Assembly: GCA_022036555.1 (NCBI GenBank)
Contig: CM039130.1
Coordinates: forward strand, 16,410,283 to 16,474,282
DNA: 64,000 nucleotides
From: Microstegium vimineum
Lineage: Eukaryota > Streptophyta > Magnoliopsida > Poales > Poaceae
Reading direction: 5' to 3'
A program made the translations under genes and the position numbers. Positions 23,062 to 35,084 of this stretch are shown here, piece after piece; position 1 is the stretch's first letter, and every line of letters begins with the position of its first letter. The notes beneath the pieces were generated by a model. The model did no database searches and was not told the DNA's origin. It was given only the letters and a program-made list of their open reading frames with translations.

Positions 23062-26000
23062 TGTCACAACCCAAAATTTCTATTTTGGGATGTGCCTTAG
23101 AAAACATAAAATACAATCAATGATTTTAAAATTTACTAAAAATTTCCAACATTTATTTAGTTGTTGACAATTTATATAGTAGAAAAATGTGAGTTTCCAA
23201 ATTTTTTTAAGAATCTAATTTAATGGTTTGATGCATTTCATGCCTTCGCATAGTGTTTATGTATGAAAAATGGATTTAAAGTTTTTCAAATGCGCATAGG
23301 GTTTGAACCAAAACAAAACCTGTCTTAATCTTTGATCAAGTTTTCATGAACTCCAAATCCTTCGTGAATTCCTTGGAAACCATATACCTTGATCGTTGTT
23401 CTAAAAACCTTGATGGATCTTCTATCTTTCATGTTGTCAAAACCCTCTCTAGTCATATCTTGGTTTGCTCTCTTTTTATCATTTCTTTATCTTCCTTATA
23501 TTTGATCTCCTAATTCTTTTTGGTTGAGTCTTCTCCAACTATCAAAGTCTATCCTAGATGACCAATCATTGTATCTCTTCTATCTCTCACAATGCTACCA
23601 TCACTTTGTACAAGTCAAATCAATCACATGTCTTGTATCAATGTTAATCTTAGTTCTGACTTTTTATTCTTTCCTCACCTTGGGAAACATTAACATGGGA
23701 TGATCTTTACCCTCCAATTTTTTGTTCTCTTAATCAAAGTCAACATATTTTTGAACCATCTTTGAAAACTATATGACCTTGATCCCACCTTTTGATCTAA
23801 GTTTTCCGCAAAACCCTAATCTTGTCTTTTTGAGAGTTTATCGGGCCGAGCCCAACCACTTGCCTTCCATCTTCTCTTGTCTTGGGACAACTTTATATGC
23901 TTAGTCCATTAGTAAACCATCTCCAATATATCTCTCTTATGCTAATGGGTCAAGTCCTACCCTTTACATCTCCGACGTCGCTTTGGGCCGAACCCGATCC
24001 AAATCCTGCTTTAATTCTTGCTTTGGGTCAAAGCCCAACCATCCTCCTCTCTATTGTGGTCAAAGACCAAGACCAACCAGCCCTCTAACCCTTCATCTCC
24101 CCTCTCCCACGTCAAACTCCTGGACCCTCTCCTTTTTGCACAAAAATAATCAAAAGGCAAGGATAATATCAACTCATGACCCTTTGCCTCCCACCCCTTC
24201 AACTCCCAACCTTACCCCTTTATCTCCCAACCCCCTCACGCCTCCCCTTCAGTTTCCCACGCCTCCCCTTTCTCTCTCACGCCAAGAACAGAAGGGAGAT
24301 ACCCTAGCACCTCCTCCATCTCCCCCATGGCGTCCCCAATCAATTGGAACACAAGAACAACACTCCACCGCACCGAATCGTCGTCCCCGGCCGTGGCAGC
24401 GCATCCCCTTGGTCCTCCTCTCACTTACCCATGGTGAGAACACTCCATCATCTCCCCCATACTGTTTACATGTCCCCATATGAAATTCAAGTACATTTGA
24501 TGGCGTATGGTCAATCCCCGGCGATGTTTACCCGTTGTAGGTGACGCTGTCAACAGGGACAGAATCTCTGTTGTTGAGGGATTTGGTGTTCCCCACTATT
24601 TCGTGACTCCAGTGATGAAAGAATTTGGTTGAGTTGTTGTTTACATCCTTGAACACGCTCCTGTAAATTGGTTTGGTCATAGGACTTGTGAAATTCAATA
24701 TATGATCATTCCCGTGCCGCTGTTCCTTCTGTTTGGACAGTTTTGCAGCACTGAGTTGTTTTGGTGTTCCCCACCAATCCACTATCCAAATCACGAAGCC
24801 ATTTTTTGTAAATGTTCATAACATCCCTGCACATGATCCCACAAATTGGTTTGGCTATGAAATCCAATATGGATGAGATATAGTGTTTAATGTCTCTGCT
24901 ATCCCTGCAGTCCAACAGCAGACCACCCTGTTTTTGGCAGTGGCGTTCCCATTGATCCATTGACTCCATGGATGTACCCTTTGGCTAAAATATCTTATAT
25001 ATACTTGCACATGTCTCTGAAAAGTTTTATTATCATAGGATTAAATATGAAAGAGTTATGTTCCTATCTTGTGGTTACTGTCCTGCTGTCCTGCAGCCGC
25101 GCTGATGCCGGTTGGCATGAGCGTTCCCGTTGATTCACCGCTACGGTGGTGAAGCCATTCCACCACAATATATATGATATACTTGTACACATCTCTGCAA
25201 GTTTCCTTTGTCATATGAACTACAACATTGGAGTTATAAACATCACCATGCCATTGATCTTGTCATGCCAACAATCGAACAATGTAATCTTGTAATCTTG
25301 TTCCCTAGCTATCCGATGGTTGCAACATCACATCCTTTTGTCACCACATGATTCATACAGTACCTAGCAACCACACATAATGCATCACCTTTTGTCTCTT
25401 TTATAAACTTGCAATTGATCATCATACCACCGCTATCCATCACTCGGTACGGTGAACCGATGCACAAATCACTACAATCGTGTTTCCCTTTGATCTATCA
25501 TCCGCCTTAGTGCATTGATTGATCATGATATATTCCCAAGTACCTATTCACATATCCATTCTTTTTTTTCTGATGGATATGATTATGCTAGTCCAAACTC
25601 CACCTTGCTCTATTGAATCTAATCATTTCCATATGTACCTTCTGATTCTCACATCTTTTGATCGTGGCTCCCATTTTGGTTAGTGTTTTTACGCTCATAA
25701 CGTTAGTAGTAGAAGCCCTACCTTTGCAAAACCTTTATGTATGTTGTTTTAATGTTTGGTGTATTGTTCTTAGGTTTAAATGTGATGCTTGTTCAAGTTG
25801 TTTGCCACCGTTAGAAGTGGAGCTATGCAAGGATGATCCAGCAGAAAAAAAGTTCAAGAGTTTGGAAAGATTTTGAAAGGCAAGTATAGCCTATGGTTTC
25901 CTTGTTACCTAGCAACTAAATTAACTTACATTACATATGCATGTGTCTATTTTACTCAAACCCTAGTGATATACCTAAAAATACTTGTACAACACATCCT

Positions 26001-27144
26001 TGTTACCTATGGGGGTTTTATGCATAGTAAGTTATTGTATAGTTATGCTACGCTCAACTTCACTCTATGAACTTGGATAAAGGAAGGATGGACTCATGAT
26101 CAAAATGATAATGTTTTTATTAAAATTGACAAGGAGGGGGTTGGAGATGCATTTTATTCCCATATGCTCCAGTACCTCTCTATAAGGTTTGTACTTGGGA
26201 CAGACAACCCAGGAAGTCCGTACAACCTTGAGGATTACATGGCTCTGATCTTAGTCGTAAAACTAGTTTGCTCTAGCTTGTTAGTAGTTACCAACTCGTA
26301 GCGCAGAGGGGCGCTTCGGGTTAAGAATAGTTCTCTTTCCTGTCTTGATATGCCTTGGAGGCTGCGGTCTTTTTAGAGAGCCGTCTCGAAGGGGGGCCCA
26401 TTTGCGTGGCTACTAACTTGTTAGAGTGGCTAGTGTAAGACTTCGTAGTGAACTCTGCCGGCTTACCTTGGTAGTGAGCTAAGAGGCTGGTCCCCTCGGG
26501 CGTAGGGGTAACATGACTCATGGGTAAAGTTGTACAAACTCTGCAGAGTTCTAAAATCTATCATGATAGCCGTGCTCACGGACACGAGCGGTCTAGATCT
26601 TTGCAATTATATTACCTGTTTTTACAATAAAAATGGAGATGATGTTAACTTGGAATACTGATGCTATATGCTTAATCATGGGAATGGGTTTAAACCTATA
26701 TTTCTATTGTTATGTATTAATAAAACTTGACCAACTAAAAATGTTTATCGCTTAAACCAGTGTCAGCCTTTTGAGCTTGCATCCCCATAGTTATACTTGC
26801 TAAGTATGGTGAGCTGACGCTTGTTGTCACCACTTTTGGATAAAAATCCCGGATGGGTAACAGATGGTGTTTCAAGTGAAGACTTTCTTGTGGAGTTCTA
26901 AGAGTACTAGGCGAGTGCTCCCCCAGTCAACCGTCCTTGTGGAGTATGGAGACCCGAAGACATGAGATATAAAATAGCTTCCGCGCTGCTTTGTTTTAGA
27001 TGTAAGTTTTTTTGTAACTATGTTTTGATATATAATAAAGCATTGTCTTTGATAATCTCCATTTTGTTGCTATATGTGGCATGTGGACATCCTGGGAACA
27101 CATATAGTTAGCATTCGGTATTCTTTGGAAAACCAGGTGTGACA
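23062..27144 (+). repeat. Chromovirus-like solo LTR (4083 bp) with target duplication
   Basis: It starts TGTCACAACC and ends GGTGTGACA (inverted ends TGTCACA/TGTGACA). It is flanked by TCTCG (23057-23061) and TCCCG (27145-27149), a target duplication with one mismatch. The flanks join into the second RNase H of Tat-C (LLF before, ASNNAAEYEA after), which proves insertion. The size is close to the 4.0 kb Tekay-like LTR at 37100-42350. No internal region is present, so unequal recombination probably removed it. Frames inside it are non-coding. Confidence 0.85.
24583..25300. repeat. Four degenerate ~180-bp tandem units inside the solo LTR
   Basis: Units begin near 24583 (TTGGTGTTCCCCAC), 24761 (TTGGTGTTCCCCAC), 24940 (TGGCGTTCCCATTGATCCA) and 25119 (GAGCGTTCCCGTTGATTCA). 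Each continues with an ATC-rich block, a CATCCCTGCACATG-like block and a CATAGGA-like block. The spacing is 178, 179 and 179 bp. Divergence between units is high, so the array is old. Confidence 0.65.
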
Positions 27145-28793
27145 TCCCGGCATCTAACAACGCCGCCGAATACGAGGCAGCACTACACGGGCTCCGCATC
27201 GCAAGTGAACTCAGCATAAAGCGCATCATCATCAACGACGACTCGGCCCTATTGATCAACCAGCTCAACAAAGAATGAGAGTGCTCCAACAAGAAGATGG
27301 ACGCATACTGCGCTGCCATCCGAAAGTTAGAAGGCAAGTTCTTCGGGATCGAATATCACTACGTTCCGCGTGATCAAAACCAGGCAGCCGATGAAATGTC
27401 CAAACTAGGGTCATCCCGGTCCCCCATCCTAGTGGGAGTTTTCATCCAAGACCTACGTGAGCCATCAATCGCCGATGAATATGAAGCTCCATCCGATGAC
27501 GTACCGCCACCACAAGCTAACATGCTCGTCGCCTCAAGCACCAGCCGACAATTTGACTGGCGAGATGATTTTATTCAGTATTTCTCCAACAACGTGGTGC
27601 CATCAGATGAGACAGAAGTGGAGCGACTAACCCGCCGAGCTCACAATTACGTCCTCGTTGACGGTACGCTGATGAGGAAGAACTCCAAGTTTGAAGCACT
27701 ACAAAAGTGCGTCTCCAAGGAAGATGGTGCGGCGATCCTACAAGACATTCATGCCGGCACATGTGGGAATCATTCTGCCGCAAAAACGCTGGTACGAAAA
27801 GCTTTTCGAGCAGGATTTTATTGGCCCACAGCACTCACCGATGCAGAGCAAATGGTGCGAACCTGCAAAGGGTGCCAACTCTTCGCTAAACAAACTCACC
27901 TTCCCGCCCAGGAACTCCAAATACTACCAGCCTCCTAGCCCTTTGCCTATTGGGGTCTCGATATGCTTGGCCCTTTCCGACCAGCGCCGGCAAACTTCAA
28001 GTGGATCTACGTAGCCGTCGACAAATTCTCCAAGTGGATCGAGGTCAAGACGATCACTAAAGCCTCGATCGGGAGCGCAGTCGCCTTTATTGATGAAATC
28101 ATACACCGATTCGGAGTACCAAATTCAATCATCACCGACCTAGGGTCAAATTTCACCGGGAACCTTTTCTGGGATTTCTGCGAGGATAACGGAATACTAG
28201 TCAAATACGTCTCCGTCACCCACCCCAGAGAAAACGCCCAGGCCAAACGCGCGAATGGAATGATACTAGACGCACTCAAGAAAAGGTTATATCAGGAGGA
28301 AGAAAAGAACGCAAGTCGCTGGCTGCACGAACTACCCGCGGTGTTATGGGGACTACGTACCCAGCCCAGTCGTAACACCAGCGTCTCCCCGTATTTCATG
28401 GTTTTCGGCTCCGAAGCTATAATGCCAACCGACGTGGCCTTCAGTTCTCCATGTGTAGAATACTACAACGAAGAGACATCCGACCAGGCTCGGATCGACG
28501 ACATCGATCGTCTCGAAGAGCAGAGACTAACCTCATGCGTACGCACGGCAAAATACCTAGAGGGAGTTCGTCGATACTATAACCGCAATGTCAATTACGG
28601 ATCGTTCACCGCAGGAGAACTCGTCAAGAGGAAACTCAAGACCGAAGGCATGCATAAGCTTTCTTCACATTGGGAAGGCCCCTATGTCGTCAAAGAAGTC
28701 ACCCGACCAGGGTCCTATCGGCTTGCAGACCAAGAAGGCGTCGACGTACCTAACTCATGGAGCATAGAGCACCTTAGGCGCTTCTACGCCTGA
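27145..28793 (+). pseudogene. Tat-C second RNase H (end) and integrase
   Basis: RNase H resumes with ASNNAAEYEAALHGLRIA, a DDSALLINQ motif and YVPRDQNQAADEMSKLG; a TGA interrupts near 27276. The integrase HHCC module is HAGTCGNHSA ... CKGCQLF. A TAG at about 27936 lies just before the core (DMLGPFRPAP). Core acids: AVDKFSKW and ITDLGSNF are present, but the catalytic glutamate position reads HPRENAQAKRAN, with Lys where Glu is expected. The C-terminal SSHWEGPYVV motif and the end RRFYA are intact. Confidence 0.85.
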
Positions 28794-28883
28794 AATACTT
28801 GTACTATGTGTCCCACCTATATCAATAAAAGTTCGACATTCTGCCCATATACCTTCTTCATTTTGATGTCATCTACATAGCGA

Positions 28884-29012
28884 ACATAGCGTTCGACGAC
28901 TTCTACAAAACGCCTATGGCGTTTGACGACTTCTACAAAACGCATACGGCGTTCGACGACATCTCCAAAACACTCCCACAGTGTTCGACGACCTCTCCAA
29001 AACGCAATAGGG
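28884..29012 (+). repeat. Minisatellite, four ~31-bp units
   Basis: Units of the form GCGTTCGACGACTTCTACAA plus AACGC and a short spacer repeat four times just after the integrase stop. Later units carry ATCTCC or CTCTCC in place of CTTCTAC. It belongs to the 3' untranslated region of Tat-C. Confidence 0.75.
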
Positions 29013-29581
29013 CGTTTCTCCATCAGCCTGGCCATAACTAGAAAGCACCCGAAGCTAGTCTACCAATGAATCATAGCGAATAGAAGTAGCTACCCTAAGT
29101 GCTATGACTACATTGACAGACCTCCCAAATGGTATTTCCCCATAAGCCGGGCGATATCATTTGGGTCGGGAGCCATGAGGTTATGTGCCCAGAATCTGTA
29201 TACGACCACGGTACAGTCGACGACTCTACAAGCAGCATGACTTTTCGCCCAGTGTCTGCAGGAACGGTCTCCACAGGCCCTGGTCACGCCACGATCGAGC
29301 CTCTCAGAAAAAATCCCTATCCCTGGCATCTCCCTAAGCGTGCATGAGCTGTTCACCCTCTACGCCACGGGTTGCCAGCCGCGTGCCTCCTTGGGAGTCC
29401 TTATGTATCCTACGCGTGCAGTGGTGCTAGCCCTATGATATGGACCATTTGAGACCCAAGGCCGAACGATTCATCGCTACGGCTCACGACTCACCTGGAA
29501 CGAAAGGACATACAAGTGAAATAAAAGCTCACCGCCCGGATAAACAAAGCTTTGATACATTTCACTTACAAGTCCGCACAA
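29013..29581 (+). other. 3' untranslated region of Tat-C
   Basis: Sequence between the minisatellite and the gap. Small frames occur on both strands but show no domain. The polypurine tract and 3' LTR are not visible before the gap. Confidence 0.45.
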
Positions 29582-29681
29582 NNNNNNNNNNNNNNNNNNN
29601 NNNNNNNNNNNNNNNNNNNNNNNNNNNNNNNNNNNNNNNNNNNNNNNNNNNNNNNNNNNNNNNNNNNNNNNNNNNNNNNNN
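29582..29681. other. Assembly gap (100 N)
   Basis: Exactly 100 N. It hides the end of Tat-C and nearly all of the 5' LTR of the outer Athila element. Confidence 0.95.
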
Positions 29682-29791
29682 ACTCTCTGTGAAGTGCTAC
29701 ATCGGCATTTATCTATGCGCTTGCGGATAATTAACTTACTTGTGTGCATCTAATTTATACCAACAAGCATTTCTGGCGCTGTTGCTGGGGA
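29682..29791 (+). repeat. 5' LTR end and primer binding site of the outer Athila
   Basis: The LTR tail GTGAAGTGCTACATCGGCAT...TATACCAACA ends at 29765; the words match the end of the Athila-family LTRs at 41505-41579. The primer site TGGCGCTGTTGCTGGGGA lies at 29774-29791, the form usual in Athila elements (tRNA-Asp type). Confidence 0.8.
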
Positions 29792-29880
29792 ACGGTTATT
29801 TCTTCTTTGAGATTGACTTTAAGTTTAGCTTAATCTTGTATTATACTTTTATCTTTTGTTTTATCTTTCTGTTTTGTTTT

Positions 29881-30179
29881 AACCTTTTTAAAATAGAATA
29901 TGAAACTCAACTTTTATATCAATTTGGAGCACCATCGGGGTTAAGTTTACAAGCACTAGAATCATCTAAACCTATTACATCATCTGGCTATGAACTACGC
30001 CCGGGGTTAATTCACTTAGTTCAGGAACACACTTTTTCTGGCAGTTCTATCGAAAACCCCTATTCCCATTTAAATGATTTTGAAGAGACACGTTCATGTA
30101 TTCACATTAAAGGAATGAATGATGAAACGTTAAGGTAGAAGCTTTTTCCATTTTCACTAACTGGAAAAGCCAAACATTA
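29881..30179 (+). pseudogene. Outer Athila gag, N-terminal part
   Basis: The frame reads KIEYETQLLYQFGAPSG, ELRPGLIHLVQEHTFSGSS and the start of the capsid-type domain (FEETRSCIHIKGMNDETLR, KLFPFSLTGKAKH). A TAG near 30136 sits where Trp is usual. The start codon is uncertain. The frame is cut at 30179 by the Tat-type LTR and continues at 49400. Confidence 0.8.
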
Positions 30180-30602
30180 TGTTGACACCATATTTCGGTG
30201 CGGCTAGGATATATGCATATGGGACTTAATGGCAGACCTTCAAGAACACCATTTTGCATGGACCCAAAGAATCGACTAAGGAATGAGATCACAGAAGGAT
30301 TTTATGGCCGATTGCAACAGGGCATGCACGATAGTTTTGGCACGAAGAAGGATCAAAGCCCATGTTATGTTTGTTTCTTTATTTTTAGGACTTGTGCTAC
30401 GACGGTTAGGTTAGGTGCTATGGTCTATAAATAGCAAAGCCTAGAGAATGCTAGAGAACATTCAATCAATCAAACACAAAACTTTCTTTTCAGCCACCGG
30501 CCAACCCTAGGAGTAGGAGTAGAGTAGATTTCGATAAACCTTCGACAGACTGGGCAGCATCGACAAGATCGACCTCTAGTTTGCTTGTAACTCTAGCCTT
30601 GG

Positions 30603-32533
30603 TGAAAGGTCTAGGAATGGCTAGAGGGGGGGTGAATAGCCTATTTAAAAATTCTACAACAACACTAAGCAAACTTGTTAGAATAACACACGACGTAAAG
30701 CAATTTTGCACTAGCACTACAAGGGGCGGCAAGCTTCCTACCACAATTCTAGTTACTATCAAGAGATAACTTATGACACACACAAGAGCTAGTAAACTAG
30801 AGCTACAAAACTATGCTAGATAAGCAAGAAACTCTACTTTGCAAAAATGTAAAGAATGTAAAGTACAAAGCTAGAGATAGGAGGGTTATACCGCCGTGGA
30901 GAGTAGAACCAATCAATCACAATATGAATCCTCGGTGAAGAGACAATGAGACACAAGATTTTTTACCGTGGTTCACTTGTTTGCCAACAAGCCAGTCCTC
31001 GTTGTAGCGATTCACCTACTTGGAGGTTCACGTGCTAATTGGCATCACACGCCAAACCCGCACCGGGTGCCGTAAAACCAACACAAGATAGGGATCCACA
31101 AGCTACGCGCAATCCACTAGAGATACCTTTCCCGAACTCCTACGGGGAAGGTTCAAGAACCCCTCACAAATCCACCGATCGGAGCCGGAGACAATCACCT
31201 TCCTCCGTTGAACAATCCTCGTCGCACCAAGCCATCTAGGAGTTGGCAAACTCCAAGAATAACAAGAGCTCCCATGATGGTGACGATCACCAAGTGCCAC
31301 TAGAATGCAATCGAAGAAGCAATGCACTTGGTTCACTCAATCTCTCATGAAATTTGCAATTAAGTCAAGAGGATGACTGGTGGAGGCTATCTCAAGCAAG
31401 CACAAGTGTATGAGTGAAGTGAGAGTGCAAGGGGATGCCCCAAGGGCCGGCCAAACACACATATATAGCTCCCTCAAAGAACTAGCCATTTTCACCCACT
31501 TCCACGCTTTCTGCGCCACCTCCGGACGCGCAACACACAAGGGGTCCGGACCATTAACAGGGTCCGGACGCCCTTCCCCAGCAAAGATAGCCTCTCTGTC
31601 TCCAGTCTGGACGCGGCCTCCGGACGGCGCAAAGCGCCGTCCAGACCAATGGCCATGCATCCGATCGAGCCTCCACTTCAAACGGTTCTATCCCGCGTTC
31701 ACTGCTACATGCCATGTGTTTCCGAATGCGCGTCCAGACATCACTCTGGACTAACGCTCACAGCGTCCGGAACTCATCCAGTTTTCACCCAAAACCACCG
31801 GAGAGCACTCAAACTCCGGATGCATCATCTGGAGCTCCTCCTCCAGACACGCTCCACCGTCTGGACTTAGCTCCAGAGGCAACAGAGAGCACCAAGCGCT
31901 CACGAAGCGCTCTGGACACTGTCCGAACCTCCACTCCGGACAACACCCAGTGTCCGAACACACTGTTGACTGATAGACAACCCTAAGGTTTGCTTCGAGA
32001 CGCGCGCAATGGTCTGGACCAAGCATACCCTAGCGTCCAGACCCCGCATCTGGACCTCCTTTTTCTGCCCAAACACTTCTCCAATTCCTTCCAAGCTTCT
32101 AAGGGCTAACACTAAGTGATTCAAGCACTTGTGCATGTGTGTTAGCTTTTAGTTCACATTTTCTTGGAATTAAGTTGGTTCTCCTCACTAGTTCAAATTA
32201 TTTTAATGCAATGCATATGAACCTAGTGGCACATGATAACTGCAATCATTCACAAGAGCTCCCTCCTTGATAACGTCTATATATCCTACAGGTGATCACA
32301 CCCTCTATGGTGTCTTGATGACCAAACCGAAAAGAATTACTATATCACCTTTGACTTGAATTCCTTTTCCAATTTCTCCACCATGCTAGAGCTTATGCAA
32401 TCCACGCCTTGATCCAACTTGCTCCATCACATAGCATGTACCAACCTATCTCATGACACACACTTAGAGATCCAAGGTTAGTACTTAGGTAGGTTTCATC
32501 AATTACTCAAAACCAAACACGTGGGGATTCTCA
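30603..32533 (+). repeat. Solo LTR (1931 bp) with CTTGG target duplication
   Basis: It starts TGAAAGGTCTAGG and ends GGGGATTCTCA, with CTTGG at 30598-30602 and 32534-32538. The GGCTAGAGGGGGGGTGAATAG word near the start is widespread in grass repeats. The superfamily cannot be assigned without an internal region. Between 31520 and 32060 it carries many variants of the palindrome TCCGGA. Confidence 0.85.
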
Positions 32534-33115
32534 CTTGGTTTATGTATCATTTGTACGAATGTATTGTATAACTTGTGCATATCGGTATGAGCTAGTTATC
32601 GGTTTGAATCTATGTTCATGGGGTTGCATTGGTTCAATCTCACATGACTCATTGCTTCAAGCTAGTTATTGGCTTTATTAGATTGGTGATCTAATAGATT
32701 CATTAAGTTATCGATATTGTTTGTTATGCATTGATTATCTATCGCAACAATATCTTGCCCAATCTCAACCAACAGATTGGCTCACACTTTAATTCCACTT
32801 AGATCTATTTTTATGCATGCTTTCACTCTTATATAGGGCAAAGCGATAGATCTAAGATCTCATCGGCTAATCTATTGGTCGTGATTGTTACATGATGTGG
32901 GTTCGAGACATTCGTTTGGTTGTTAGATTGGTTGGAGAATAGGTGGATTTGGCTTAACATACATGGTACGACTACATCTACTGGACCCCACTACCAAGTG
33001 TGTTTAACTACATCTTCCTAGTCTCAGATTCGTTTGATGCCAGGCTTATGGATCTGTTCAAGTCTCATGGACCCCATATCGACTAAGATACCCGATCTAG
33101 CTGCGCTTTAGTCAT

Positions 33116-34918
33116 TGTTGGTATTTCTTATGACAATTGGATAAATCCTCAAGCGCACAGATTATATCATTGTAGCACTTCACCTAGGAGTATTCCAAGG
33201 TATCGTAATTTATATTTTCCCAAGGGAAAGCGGTAGCTAGAAATGATAATTAGAGAGAGATCCCAGAGAGCACCTCAACTTAGTACCAACTAGTATAGGG
33301 AGGTAAACGATATATGTGATAGGAAGGGTGATGAATGAACAAGCCAAGGTAAATGATAACTTAGAATAACTAGTAAGTATAGCTAGGTGGGAGGACAACG
33401 AGAGAAATAGGGACTCCTATGTAATTCACTACTACTTCAGTGTACTTAGCTAATTAATTAGTCTAAACATAATAGTTTGCCTCCTCAATACAAGTATGCT
33501 AGGCAAGAGGATAGATTAGTAGGAGGGCAAAACTCCTACCGGACCGCGGTCTCTTTTTATGGGGGCCTTACCTTTTAAGAACTTGACTAAGAACACGTGG
33601 TGGGATACAAAGACTAGACAAGGTTGTCACTCTCTTGCTAGCTACCACAAACAATCCATGCAGCAAGCGGTAACCAAGGGTGAGATGATATATAAGCACC
33701 ATGCTTACACACAACTTACTACTTTAATTGTGATCTACAACCAAAGCACCCTATGACAGACAGTGATTGCATATGGGAAAGGCCCGATCACAGAATATTA
33801 ATGTAAATGCTAGTAATAAACAAAAGCACACAACAATACTATAACTAGTATATTAATGCTCAAAGTAAATACTAAGTAAAGTAGAGGAAAAGTAATATAT
33901 TTAATAAAGTAAAGTCGTACAAAGAAGGAAAGATACAAGAGCTATACCAGACCCTCTAGAAGACGACTCTGGAAATCCTGAGCACAACTCAACTCTACTC
34001 TAACTCCCACACTAGACTAACTACTAAGATAATTCTAAGTGATTGAGCTTGTAGTCTTGTCCACCATGAGTGAAGAGGGGGGGTGTGAGCCTCTATTTAT
34101 AGTGGGAGGTGGAGTAGGGGCTACTCCATCGCCATGTCATCGATCCAGGAGGCTTCACTTCTGGTCCCTTGGATCCACTACCTCAAACCGACTTGGAATG
34201 GAGGGTTAGGATTTCCATCATGTGTTAAATGCGTGGGGGAGTCACCAGGAGCCTCAGGGGGCTTTTGGGGTATCGGCCGACCCCCCTATGGTAGGTGGGC
34301 CCTACCCCAGGCTTCTAGAAGGTGTCCCCACTGGTCAGGGACTAAGTGGGAGGAGGTTGCCCTCTTTAGGGTGTTGGCCGACCCCCCTAGGGTTCCTGGC
34401 CCCACCTCTGCCTTCTAGACTCTGGTCCCACTTGTCATGGAGCTTGGTTGATCTTTATGAAGTGTTTGTCTCGCTGATTCTCTTGATGTGGGCCCATGGA
34501 TCCTTGTGAACTTGATCTGAAGCATTGAATGAAAGCACAAGTTGCATCCAAGGGTTGGAATTGCTTTGTCATGGATCATGCTAGCTTGGGTAGCCAGAAG
34601 GGTCCATATGAGTATCGGTCAATCATGTTTTGACACCTTTGGGGCCAGGATTTCTTGAGGGAGCTCCAGGACATGTCAGGAGTCTCATGGTATGGATGTT
34701 CTGGAGTTTGGCTCAAATCACATGTCGAGAGATGTGCAAAAGGAGCTGCCAGCATTGCTGATTGGCCTGAAATGTTATTCCCTGCAAGACAAAGCCTTCC
34801 AATTACATGTGGAACTTATTAGTGGTAAACATGTTCATGTAATGTTATTCTACCCTTGATCCCGAGGTTGTTGACGGTATTTTGGATATGTAAAAGTTTG
34901 TCATTCTTAGCATCAACA
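33116..34918 (-). repeat. 3' LTR of the inner Athila (1803 bp)
   Basis: Plus-strand view: TGTTGGTATTTC ... AGCATCAACA (inverted ends TGTTG/CAACA). The minus-strand TATA box is the complement of CTATTTATAG at about 34092-34101. It carries palindromic motifs at about 34267-34283 and 34369-34385. It is collinear with the 5' LTR along its full length. Confidence 0.9.
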
Positions 34919-34933
34919 AGATCCCCCAAGCTT
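34919..34933 (-). other. Polypurine tract of the inner Athila
   Basis: On the minus strand AAGCTTGGGGGATCT directly precedes the LTR start TGTTGATGC at 34918. It proves the minus orientation of the element. Confidence 0.85.
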
Positions 34934-35084
34934 AACCTTTGCTCATCCCGAGCAAACAATCAAACTTAGCCTCGGTGGATCAGGAGTTGCTACGATGCTT
35001 CATATTTCAATAGTACTAAATCTACAACAAACATACTTCTCTTTAGAATGTAAAAATTACTAATGAAAACTCACCCATATTACC

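Larger units (their letters stand above)
19589..29581 (+). mobile_element. Tat-C: RIRE2-like Ty3/gypsy element, internally deleted and interrupted
   Basis: It has a 5' LTR (19589-20075), a primer site, a shortened gag, protease, RT, two RNase H domains, integrase and a 3' minisatellite, all on the plus strand. A 4083-bp solo LTR (23062-27144) splits the second RNase H. The 3' LTR is not visible and must lie in or beyond the gap at 29582. The base composition is GC-richer than the other elements, consistent with a distinct Tat subfamily. Confidence 0.85.

Noticed and set aside
23983..24483. 166-residue Pro/Ser-rich frame
   Set aside because: It lies inside the solo LTR bounded by 23062 and 27144 and is low complexity.
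24583..25300. CRISPR-like spaced repeats
   Set aside because: The units are about 180 bp, diverged and eukaryotic; no short identical repeats with unique spacers exist in the window.
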